Part shown: positions 1 through 5,580 of the stretch, in pieces | Position numbering within the stretch: the first letter of the stretch is position 1 | Layout: the number at the start of each line of letters is the position of its first letter | Assembly: GCA_900546605.1 (NCBI GenBank) | Contig: URDV01000148.1 | Coordinates: 1-5,675 of the forward strand | DNA length: 5,675 nucleotides | Source: an uncultured Prevotella sp. | GTDB lineage: Bacteria; Bacteroidota; Bacteroidia; Bacteroidales; Bacteroidaceae | Direction of reading: 5' to 3' | Made by a program: the position numbers and the translations under genes | Notes under the pieces: model-generated | Told to the model about the DNA's origin: nothing | Seen by the model: only the letters and a program-made list of their open reading frames with translations | The model's database searches: none

Positions 1-1056
1 TCCGATCTCATTAAACATATTGGTCTTTACAGTTGTATAATGTATCATATCTTCAAATACAACAATATCACCCACACGCAATGGTTGATTAAAGCGCCAA
101 TAGCCCATATAATCGCCACTCAAGCAGCTATTACCACCCAATCGATATACGCAATCATCAGTTTCGACACCCTGTTCTCGCGCATTTTCAATAGTCTCTG
201 CTCCGCGAACCACTGGATGATAAGGCATTTCAAGGCAATCAGGCATATGACAAGTAAAACTTACATTTAATATAGCAGTTTTAATGCCGTGGTTTTCTAC
301 CACATCAACAACTTGTGACACCAATGGGCCTGTCTGCCAAGCAAATGCCGAGCCTGGCTCCAAAACAAGTTGTAAATGAGGATATTTCTCTTTAAATTCC
401 CTTAGGATGCGAATAAGCAAACTTACATCATAATCCTTACGTGTCACCAAATGCCCACCACCCAGATTTAGCCATTTTATCTGCTTCAACCAAGGTCCAA
501 ATTTACGTTCTATCCAGCCCAAAGTATGTTGCAAAGCCTCGGCCGAACTTTCACAATGACAATGACAATGAAAGCCCTCTACCTCACGTGGCAATTCTGT
601 GGGCAATTGATCAGCCAACACACCAAAGCGTGAGCCTGGAGCACAAGGATTGTAAAGTTCCGTTTCTATCTCGCTATGCTCAGGGTTTATGCGTAACCCC
701 ACACTGGGTGCACCATTACCATAAGCGTTTACCACATCCTTAAAACGCTCAAATTGTGAGAGAGAATTAAAGGTAATATGACTAGAGCATTGCAATATGG
801 TATCAAAAGTTTCCTTTTCATAGGCGGGAGAATAGGTATGTGCTTTTGAACCAAATTCCTCATACGCCAATCGTGCCTCATAAGGTGATGAGGCTGTAGT
901 ATGCTGAATATACTCGCGAAATATAGGAAAAGTTCGCCACAATGCATAAGCTTTAAAGGCTAATATAAACTCCACATTAGCTTGTTCTGCAATATGCTTT
1001 ATACGTGTCAAATTGTTGCGAAGTAACGACTCTTCAAGTAAATAATAAGGTTGCAT
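1..1056 (-). CDS. nspC: Carboxynorspermidine/carboxyspermidine decarboxylase, C-terminus cut by window edge
   Basis: This is a PLP-dependent decarboxylase of the alanine racemase/ornithine decarboxylase fold (type III). It removes CO2 from carboxynorspermidine or carboxyspermidine, the last step of the aspartate-semialdehyde route to norspermidine or spermidine in the cytoplasm. I translated the frame by hand and it is open for 352 codons from the ATG at 1056 to base 1, with no frameshift or stop. Visible motifs: LAFKAYAL with the PLP lysine K35; GFHCHCHCE around residues 161-169; NLGGGH with glycines 199-201, which bind the PLP phosphate; EPGSA at 233-237; FTCHMPDC at 267-274; and GGNSCLSGD with C311, equivalent to the catalytic cysteine of ornithine decarboxylases. 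It breaks off after a TTVKTNMFNEIG-type tail; full-length relatives run to about 380 residues, so roughly 30 are missing. A terminator separates it from galE, so it should have its own promoter. Family assignment is firm. Whether it prefers carboxyspermidine or carboxynorspermidine cannot be read from the sequence. Confidence 0.96.
   Translation of the reverse strand, partial: MQPYYLLEESLLRNNLTRIKHIAEQANVEFILAFKAYALWRTFPIFREYIQHTTASSPYEARLAYEEFGSKAHTYSPAYEKETFDTILQCSSHITFNSLSQFERFKDVVNAYGNGAPSVGLRINPEHSEIETELYNPCAPGSRFGVLADQLPTELPREVEGFHCHCHCESSAEALQHTLGWIERKFGPWLKQIKWLNLGGGHLVTRKDYDVSLLIRILREFKEKYPHLQLVLEPGSAFAWQTGPLVSQVVDVVENHGIKTAILNVSFTCHMPDCLEMPYHPVVRGAETIENAREQGVETDDCVYRLGGNSCLSGDYMGYWRFNQPLRVGDIVVFEDMIHYTTVKTNMFNEIG
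553..570. repeat. Three perfect copies of a hexamer inside nspC
   Basis: The hexamer acaatg occurs three times in tandem on the plus strand. On the coding strand each unit reads CAT-TGT, giving alternating His-Cys at residues 163-168. Because the unit is 6 nt, gain or loss of a copy would keep the frame. From memory, related Bacteroidetes NspC proteins carry the same HCHCHC run at this place, so it is more likely a conserved structural motif than a slippage product. Confidence 0.7.
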
Positions 1057-1099
1057 TGTTTGCTTTTTTATAAGATGTATTACACCTCAATCATTTCTA

Positions 1100-1107
1100 C
1101 AAGTTTA
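1100..1107 (-). promoter_or_regulatory. Weak candidate -7 element for nspC
   Basis: The 78 nt between the galE terminator and the nspC start must hold the nspC promoter if the terminator works. The best match to the Bacteroidetes -7 consensus TAnnTTTG is TAAACTTG here, with one mismatch, 43 nt before the ATG. No convincing TTTG -33 element stands upstream. The rest of the gap is AT-rich and shows only an A-rich stretch just before the start codon, typical of leaders in this phylum. This is a guess from position and a partial match. Confidence 0.2.
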
Positions 1108-1135
1108 ATTATGTGTCCATAACGTCCCCTTAAAT

Positions 1136-1193
1136 AAAAAAGAGAGACTGCAAGGCATATAGTCTGTTATTAAGACTTAACCTTGTAGCCTCT
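1136..1193 (-). terminator. Intrinsic terminator after galE
   Basis: Arms at 1143-1155 and 1181-1193 pair over 13 positions with one A/C mismatch and one G-U pair. The 25-nt loop holds a second 5-bp stem (AGTCT at 1161-1165 with AGACT at 1173-1177). Reading on the minus strand, the stem is followed by CTC and six T (complement of 1136-1141), then more T-rich sequence. This suits an intrinsic terminator for galE, 76 nt past its stop codon, and it separates galE from nspC. Confidence 0.75.
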
Positions 1194-1222
1194 ATATTTT
1201 TAGGGAACTATAAGAAATCTAA

Positions 1223-1251
1223 GGGTAATGTATGTGTGCATAAATTACACC
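1223..1251 (-). other. Hairpin in the galE 3' region
   Basis: On the minus strand GG(T)GTAAT pairs with ATTACCC (1244-1251 with 1223-1229, one bulged T). After a one-base mismatch, TATG pairs with CATA around a 4-nt loop. That gives about 11 pairs in all, starting 18 nt after the galE stop codon. No T-run follows, so it is not a classical terminator. It may protect the 3' end of the galE message or be chance folding of AT-rich DNA. The remaining bases between galE and the terminator hold nothing else I can recognise. Confidence 0.4.
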
Positions 1252-1269
1252 TACGTCCTATAAGGTTAT

Positions 1270-2310
1270 TTACATAACACCACGTTCACGAAGTTTCTGT
1301 TGCCAATTCCAGGCTGATGTCAGAGCCTCTTCAAGTGTGTGTACGGCCTTCCAGCCCAACACCTTGTTTGCCTTATCGACATTACCCCAAACTTTTTCGA
1401 TATCACCTTCACGACGAGGAGCGATTTCATAGTTAAGTTTAACGCCAGTGCACTTTTCGAAAGTGTGAATAAGTTCGAGCACACTAACGCCATGACCCGT
1501 ACCTACATTATAGATTTCAACAGGATCAGTATTCTTATCCTCTACGATGCGAGCCATAGCAGCTACGTGAGCCTTTGCCAAGTCGAGTACATAAATGTAA
1601 TCGCGGATGCATGAGCCATCAGGAGTATCATAATCATCGCCAAACACCTTCAAGCAAGGACGAATGCCCATAGCTGTTTGTGTAAGGTAAGGAATCAAGT
1701 TGGCAGGCACGCCATTGGGCATTTCGCCAATGATACCAGTTGGGTGTGAACCAATAGGGTTGAAATAGCGCAAGATGATAGCACTAATTTTTGCTCCACT
1801 ATGTACGTAATCTTGAATAATCTCCTCATTAATCTGCTTAGTATTGCCATAAGGACTTTCAGCCTTCTTAATAGGAGCCTCTTCAGTAACAGGCAAGTTC
1901 TCAGGATCAGGCTGTCCATAAACAGTGCATGAAGAAGAGAAGATAATACCCTTTACATCATACTTAGGCATCAACTTGAGCAAGTTGATTAAAGAGAGCA
2001 AGTTGTTTTCATAGTACTTCAAAGGCAATTGAACGCTTTCACCTACAGCCTTTGAAGCTGCAAAGTGAATAATGCCCGTAATCTCGGGATATTTTTTGAA
2101 GACACCTTCCAATGCGGGTAAATCGCAGCAATCTACTTCTTCAAATGCAGGACGAATACCAGTAATCTTTTCGATTCCATCAACCACATCTGCCTTTGAG
2201 TTTGACAAATTGTCAACAATCACTACGTTGTAGCCTGCATTCTGCAATTCTACTGTGGTGTGTGAGCCAATAAAACCCGTACCACCAGTAACAAGAATGG
2301 TCTTTTTCAT
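1270..2310 (-). CDS. galE: UDP-glucose 4-epimerase
   Basis: Cytoplasmic NAD-dependent enzyme of the extended short-chain dehydrogenase family that interconverts UDP-glucose and UDP-galactose (Leloir pathway), feeding galactose use and surface glycan synthesis. At 346 residues it is a normal full-length GalE (E. coli 338). The N-terminal Rossmann fold shows GGTGFIGS with glycines 9, 12 and 15 and the acidic VDNLSNS segment at 32-38. The IHFAASKAVGES segment follows at 81-92. The catalytic set is SSSCTVYG with S127 and YGNTK with Y154 and K158. Substrate-domain motifs RYFNPIG (181-187), IRDYIYVLDLA (235-245), YNVGTGHGVSV (267-277) and RREGDIEKVWGN (299-310) are all present. The ATG at 2310 gives the expected MKKTILVTGG start. 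It has its own upstream promoter and downstream terminator, so it is probably monocistronic. Activity on the N-acetylated sugars cannot be judged from this sequence. Family is certain. Confidence 0.97.
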   Translation of the reverse strand: MKKTILVTGGTGFIGSHTTVELQNAGYNVVIVDNLSNSKADVVDGIEKITGIRPAFEEVDCCDLPALEGVFKKYPEITGIIHFAASKAVGESVQLPLKYYENNLLSLINLLKLMPKYDVKGIIFSSSCTVYGQPDPENLPVTEEAPIKKAESPYGNTKQINEEIIQDYVHSGAKISAIILRYFNPIGSHPTGIIGEMPNGVPANLIPYLTQTAMGIRPCLKVFGDDYDTPDGSCIRDYIYVLDLAKAHVAAMARIVEDKNTDPVEIYNVGTGHGVSVLELIHTFEKCTGVKLNYEIAPRREGDIEKVWGNVDKANKVLGWKAVHTLEEALTSAWNWQQKLRERGVM

Positions 2311-2351
2311 TACAGTTGTTTTTATTTATTTGTGATGAGTATTTTATACTG

Positions 2352-2383
2352 CAAAAGTATGTTTTTTTTATGTAGTAAAGAAA
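2352..2383 (-). promoter_or_regulatory. Bacteroidetes-type promoter of galE
   Basis: On the minus strand TACTTTTG (2359-2352) matches the Bacteroidetes sigma-ABfr -7 consensus TAnnTTTG exactly. TTTC (2383-2380), one base off the TTTG -33 element, lies 20 nt upstream, the usual spacing. The spacer contains a run of eight A (complement of 2362-2369). Transcription would begin near 2345, leaving a leader of about 35 nt that is A-rich and has no clear Shine-Dalgarno, as expected for this phylum. Confidence 0.6.
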
Positions 2384-2390
2384 CATTTAC
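2375..2390. promoter_or_regulatory. Inverted repeat GTAAA-N6-TTTAC, possible Crp/Fnr-type operator
   Basis: A perfect 5-bp inverted repeat with a 6-nt spacer, the same 5-6-5 geometry as the Crp site TGTGA-N6-TCACA but a different sequence. It overlaps the proposed -33 element of galE, so a bound protein would probably repress. A Crp/Fnr-family gene ends 53 nt away. The link to that regulator is inference; short palindromes are common in AT-rich DNA. The rest of the 132-nt gap between galE and the regulator holds no gene. Confidence 0.3.
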
Positions 2391-2442
2391 ACGAAAATAT
2401 TTAAGCGTAAGATGAAATATACAAATTACACTAAACACTCTT

Positions 2443-3108
2443 TTACAAATGTTCTAAGGCTATTATATGAATTATGCCCCTTGAATAAGTTAGTAAATTT
2501 TGTGAAGCCATTTCTGCTAACATGTTTGATACTCGCAAACGGGTTGTACCCAGTTCCGCGGCCAAAATCTCCATGTGTATATGTAATCCCTTACTTCCTG
2601 AAGGACGTAAACTACGATGTAATAAAAAAGTCTTAAAACGCTCCTCTACCCTTTCACACCTTTTTTGCCATTGCAAAATGGCCAAACGTTGTGTCAGCGT
2701 ACTAAGCGAATTATAAAAGTTCATTTGAAAGGCTGGATACATCGTCAACATTTCGCGCACACTCTGTTTGCTAATAATAGCAACATGCGTTTTAGTCTTT
2801 GCATAAACTGAACGGGTATAACGATTATGCAAGCCAAAAAGGTTTTCTATTTGTATAACCCAAGGAGCACGCAACTGTTCTGTCAAACGATAAGTTTGTT
2901 CAGCATTTTCAGTTATCACCTGCACCTCACCATCAATTAAAATATATAGCGATTGACAAGCCTCACCTTGTCGAACAATAGACTCATTGGGCTTAAATGA
3001 TTTAAAATCAAATGGCACCTTGCCTACAATATCAATAAAATCGAGTCGACTAAACCCTTGAAACAAAGGCACGAGCAAAAGTTTGCTTGAAAACAAGGGA
3101 CTATTCAT
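2443..3108 (-). CDS. Crp/Fnr-family transcriptional regulator
   Basis: A cytoplasmic DNA-binding regulator of 221 residues, typical for the family. Residues about 13-115 form the cyclic-nucleotide-binding-type beta-roll (PLFQGFSRLDF at 14-24, IVRQGEACQSLYILIDGEV at 44-62). A long dimerisation helix follows at about 118-160. The C-terminal winged helix-turn-helix is seen in MEILAAELGTTRLRVSNML (179-197), ending with a YSRGIIHI wing. The phosphate-binding cassette lacks the usual FGE start (IENLFG with RS further on), so cAMP binding is not predicted; there is no N-terminal Cys cluster for an FNR iron-sulfur centre. The frame also allows a GTG start at 3123, adding five residues. I prefer the ATG at 3108 because family members usually begin shortly before the LxxLPLFQG segment. 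It lies 62 nt after apbE and may be cotranscribed or use a weak promoter in that gap. Ligand and targets are unknown. Confidence 0.88.
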   Translation of the reverse strand: MNSPLFSSKLLLVPLFQGFSRLDFIDIVGKVPFDFKSFKPNESIVRQGEACQSLYILIDGEVQVITENAEQTYRLTEQLRAPWVIQIENLFGLHNRYTRSVYAKTKTHVAIISKQSVREMLTMYPAFQMNFYNSLSTLTQRLAILQWQKRCERVEERFKTFLLHRSLRPSGSKGLHIHMEILAAELGTTRLRVSNMLAEMASQNLLTYSRGIIHIIALEHL

Positions 3109-3170
3109 ACCTTTATCTATCACAATTTTATTATTTAAGGGATATTCTTAACTATCTTGCCGACCCAGAA

Positions 3171-4160
3171 TCAAAGCTCTTTTGTCTTCAAATGTCCTTT
3201 TTCGTCAGCATAAATCAAGTAGGCACGCAATTCTTTATGTGCTTTCAGCACTTGGGTTGCCCCTTCTACTCCTAACACCATGAAAGCAGTGGCATAAGCA
3301 TCAGCCGTGGCACAATCTGGAGCTAAAACAGTGGCCGATAACAACGAATGTTGCACAGGCCGACCTGTTCGAGGGTCAATCGTATGAGCATACTTGCGGC
3401 CATTACGTTCATAATAATTGTGATAATTGCCACTTGTAGCCAAAGCCGAATTTTCAAGGCTCAAGATGGTTTGCACTTCCCCACCCGTTGCATGGGTGTC
3501 ATAAACAGGCTTACTTATACCTATCTGCCATTTTTGGTGTGTTTCAGGGTTACGTCCTTTAGTTACAACTTCACCCCCAATTTCAACCATATAGTTGCGC
3601 ACACCATGGTCGCGCAACACTTTTGCCACACGATCTACTCCATACCCCTTAGCAATAGCGCCACAATCAATCATGACTGCCGAATTATCCTTTTTGAGCA
3701 AGCTGTCACTGGTTAGCGTAATATGATGAAAGCCTACAAGTGAACGTAACGAATCAACCTGAGCATCTGTAGGGAATTGTCCTTTTTTGAACCCAAATCC
3801 CCAAGCATTTACTAAAGGCATCACTGTTACATCAAAAGCTCCATGTGTGGCTTCGCTTATTTTTTGTGCCTTTTGCAGCACTTCGTAGAGCATAAAGTCA
3901 ACACGATTACTTTTACCAGCATTAATTTTTGATATCGTACTCAAAGAGTTAAACACAGATAAACTGGCATCTACACGTTTCAACTCAGCCAAGATAGCAC
4001 TATCAAGCGATTCACTCGCTTCATACTTTATATGATAAGTAGTGCCAAAAATAGGGCCTTCGGCCATGCGCAATGTGGCAGTTCCACGAAAGCGCACAAT
4101 CCACACCGTACCCATAATCAATAGCAACAAAAAGGATGCTCCTAATATTTTCTTCTTCAT
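3171..4160 (-). CDS. apbE: FAD:protein FMN transferase (ApbE family)
   Basis: A periplasm-facing enzyme that uses FAD and Mg2+ to attach FMN through a phosphoester bond to Thr/Ser of redox proteins such as NqrB, NqrC or RnfG. At 329 residues it is near the usual length. A hydrophobic segment at about 5-22 after MKKK anchors or exports it; there is no lipobox cysteine, unlike many Bacteroidetes ApbE lipoproteins. Family motifs in order: FGTTYHIKY (38-46); VDASLSVFN (63-71); DVTVMPLVNAWGFG (110-123); DCGAIAKGYGVD (165-176); EIGGE (193-197); HTIDPRTGRP (259-268); and CATADAYATAF (283-293), where D287 and T291 with A168 should form the metal site. It starts 17 nt after the DUF6048 stop, with an AGAGG about 10 nt before the ATG, so it is very probably in one operon with DUF6452 and DUF6048. 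Enzyme class is firm. The acceptor protein is not in this window. Confidence 0.95.
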   Translation of the reverse strand: MKKKILGASFLLLLIMGTVWIVRFRGTATLRMAEGPIFGTTYHIKYEASESLDSAILAELKRVDASLSVFNSLSTISKINAGKSNRVDFMLYEVLQKAQKISEATHGAFDVTVMPLVNAWGFGFKKGQFPTDAQVDSLRSLVGFHHITLTSDSLLKKDNSAVMIDCGAIAKGYGVDRVAKVLRDHGVRNYMVEIGGEVVTKGRNPETHQKWQIGISKPVYDTHATGGEVQTILSLENSALATSGNYHNYYERNGRKYAHTIDPRTGRPVQHSLLSATVLAPDCATADAYATAFMVLGVEGATQVLKAHKELRAYLIYADEKGHLKTKEL

Positions 4161-4177
4161 TTATTTATACCTCTGGT

Positions 4178-4948
4178 CTAAATGTCAAATATCACATTAA
4201 ACGTACCCCCCAAAGCATGTGTATCATTTTTACCAAACCCTGGCACGTACCAAGCATTGTCAACCAATGTTCGTTTGTTATAAATACGCATTTTATAACG
4301 TATACTCCACCCCAAGTGGAGCATACCCCACACACGCGTTTCAAGTCCTGCCACAAATTCACCCCAATGGTTTATGCCACGCACACCCGTATAACAAAAA
4401 GGGGTTATGGTGCCATAAACAGGGTCTATCATATTGGGACCATCCACATCATACTTGTAAGAGCTGAAACCATAGCGCACACCTACAAAGATACGTCCCA
4501 TTGAGCGTGCGTTCTTTGCCACATTGTAGTCCATACCCACCCTATAATAAGGTGAATGCACCTTATAGTGCAAGTTTGATGTTTCGTTAGTATGATTACT
4601 TGTACCTATACCTAATTCTACTATAGGGAAATAGCGTCCACGCAAATTAAGTCGTGCAGCCGCCTCGTATTGCCCATAAGGAGTACACGCCGCCATTACC
4701 ATGCCACAAACATCAGCACTCACACTCACACCTGCTAAAAAGGGCAAACGCTTTTGGGCTGCAAGTGCTGCAGCAGCTTCATCAGGTGAGGTGTATTGTA
4801 CACCACGAATGGCAGTTGTTTGTCTTTTATCGTTCTTAACTATCGTTGTGTCCTTTGTTATAGCAACTTCACGATGTGGTTGCGCTAACAAGCTACTACT
4901 TGTGAGTAGTAGAACGAAGAAAGATACGAACATTCTCAACATCATCAT
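4178..4948 (-). CDS. DUF6048 family protein, probable outer-membrane beta protein
   Basis: Function unknown. This 256-residue protein has a signal peptide: R5, a hydrophobic core at 7-22, and a likely cut after LLA (22/23). The mature part starts with a polar, Thr-rich stretch (30-50) and an Ala-rich segment at 55-65. The rest alternates like beta strands, with the landmarks I associate with DUF6048: RYFPIVELGIG (105-115), YYRVGMDYNV (134-143), VGVRYGFSSYKYD (155-167), HWGEFVAGLE (194-203), HLGWSIRYKMRIY (211-223), WYVPGFG (233-239) and a final strand FNVIFDI. This suggests a small barrel or barrel-like outer membrane protein. The gene overlaps the end of DUF6452 by 53 nt. Starts at 4948, 4945 and 4942 are all ATG; one at 4933 would lose the positive charge of the signal peptide and is less likely. 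Family is recognised from memory; the location is inferred. Confidence 0.85.
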   Translation of the reverse strand: MMMLRMFVSFFVLLLTSSSLLAQPHREVAITKDTTIVKNDKRQTTAIRGVQYTSPDEAAAALAAQKRLPFLAGVSVSADVCGMVMAACTPYGQYEAAARLNLRGRYFPIVELGIGTSNHTNETSNLHYKVHSPYYRVGMDYNVAKNARSMGRIFVGVRYGFSSYKYDVDGPNMIDPVYGTITPFCYTGVRGINHWGEFVAGLETRVWGMLHLGWSIRYKMRIYNKRTLVDNAWYVPGFGKNDTHALGGTFNVIFDI

Positions 4949-5435
4949 AATTTACTATGCTACGCACCAATGCCACGCTATCAATTGTTAATGGCATTTC
5001 AGCCAAAGGGTGTGAGGTGGCACGAACGCTGGTTAGAGTATGAAACACCGACGAGGGACAATCTAATGATTCAAAGTGGGGATGCGGTGTATGACTCACA
5101 AATAATGTGTCAACCGCACGCTGTCCTGCAGCATTTGACAAGTGCAACAACAAGGTATCACATTCACCAGCCTCCTTTAACGGGAGCAAAAATGAACTAA
5201 TATTTGTTGCCATATTGAGCAATGTTGTGTCACGACCTGCAGGGGTTATGCTAAGCACTTCGGTCAAAGTAAGCGCACTCTTTGTTTCACTTGAATATAA
5301 ATTGCATTGCATGCTAACTACGTTATCAAGTGGACAGTCAATGTTTGAACATGATGACAACATTGCAGCCATCACACATGCTATGCATATCGCCAATCGG
5401 CTCTTTTTCAGCATATTACGTTCGTTGCTTATCAT
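4896..5435 (-). CDS. DUF6452 family lipoprotein
   Basis: Function unknown. The 179-residue product has a lipoprotein signal: a KKSRLAICIACVMAAM-type helix followed by the lipobox LSSC with C29 as the lipid-bearing residue. The mature start CSNIDCPLDN is characteristic of DUF6452. The acidic run that sends Bacteroidetes lipoproteins to the cell surface is absent after C29, so a periplasm-facing position is likelier. Further landmarks are the SITPAG segment (62-67), HFESLDCPSSVFHTL (120-134), LTIDSVALV (149-157) and VNYDDVENVRIFL (161-173). Cysteines 34, 44, 92 and 126 could form disulfides. An alternative start is the ATG at 5414 (172 residues), which keeps the whole signal peptide; both are possible. 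It is the first gene of a cluster with DUF6048 and apbE, and its last 17 codons also encode the start of DUF6048. Confidence 0.85.
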   Translation of the reverse strand: MISNERNMLKKSRLAICIACVMAAMLSSCSNIDCPLDNVVSMQCNLYSSETKSALTLTEVLSITPAGRDTTLLNMATNISSFLLPLKEAGECDTLLLHLSNAAGQRAVDTLFVSHTPHPHFESLDCPSSVFHTLTSVRATSHPLAEMPLTIDSVALVRSIVNYDDVENVRIFLRSTTHK

Positions 5436-5440
5436 TTTTG

Positions 5441-5471
5441 TGCATAAGAGTGTACGATATACCCCTATGCA
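5441..5471 (-). promoter_or_regulatory. Leader hairpin just upstream of the DUF6452 start
   Basis: On the minus strand TGCATAGGGGT (5471-5461) pairs with ACTCTTATGCA (5451-5441): 11 pairs including two G-U, around a 9-nt loop, ending 5 nt before the ATG at 5435. The loop segment TATCGTAC (5459-5452) can also pair with GTACGCATA (5494-5486), 8 pairs with one bulged C, allowing a pseudoknot or an alternative fold. No T-run follows, so it is not a terminator. A role in translation of the operon is inference. Confidence 0.4.
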
Positions 5472-5555
5472 TTAAAACCCACACATATGCGTACCTTATG
5501 GTTCTTTTTCCTATGTTTGGGTCTCAACGTTTCTAATTTACAATATCAAATATGT

Positions 5556-5563
5556 CAAAATTA
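5556..5563 (-). promoter_or_regulatory. Candidate -7 element for the DUF6452-DUF6048-apbE cluster
   Basis: TAATTTTG on the minus strand is an exact match to the Bacteroidetes -7 consensus TAnnTTTG. It lies in the 145-nt gap after the GT2 gene and would give a leader of about 110 nt containing the hairpin before DUF6452. No TTTG -33 element is visible at the right distance upstream, so the call is tentative. I see no clear terminator for the GT2 gene in this gap, so read-through is also possible. Confidence 0.3.
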
Positions 5564-5580
5564 CCCAACAGAATCAATCA

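Noticed and set aside
441..743. Plus-strand open frame of 100 codons
   Set aside because: It lies wholly inside nspC on the opposite strand, and the nspC frame has all family motifs without interruption; the plus-strand translation resembles no protein I know.
729..947. Minus-strand open frame of 72 codons suggesting a broken nspC
   Set aside because: It is in another frame; the true nspC frame was read codon by codon through this region and is intact.
2390..2413. Weak hairpin TTACGC/GTGTAA after the regulator gene as a terminator
   Set aside because: Only six pairs with one G-U around a 12-nt AT loop and no proper T-run; too weak to call.
3124..3170. Promoter for the Crp/Fnr gene (TTTG near 3175 and TAGTTAAG 17 nt on)
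   Set aside because: The -7 match has two mismatches and the spacing is short; cotranscription with apbE is equally possible.
3348..3716. Plus-strand open frame of 122 codons inside apbE
   Set aside because: Antisense shadow of the conserved ApbE catalytic core, with no recognisable domain or ribosome binding site.
4701..4991. Plus-strand open frame with a hydrophobic stretch, 96 codons
   Set aside because: It is antisense to the DUF6048 signal peptide and the end of DUF6452; its hydrophobic part is the complement of the signal-peptide region.
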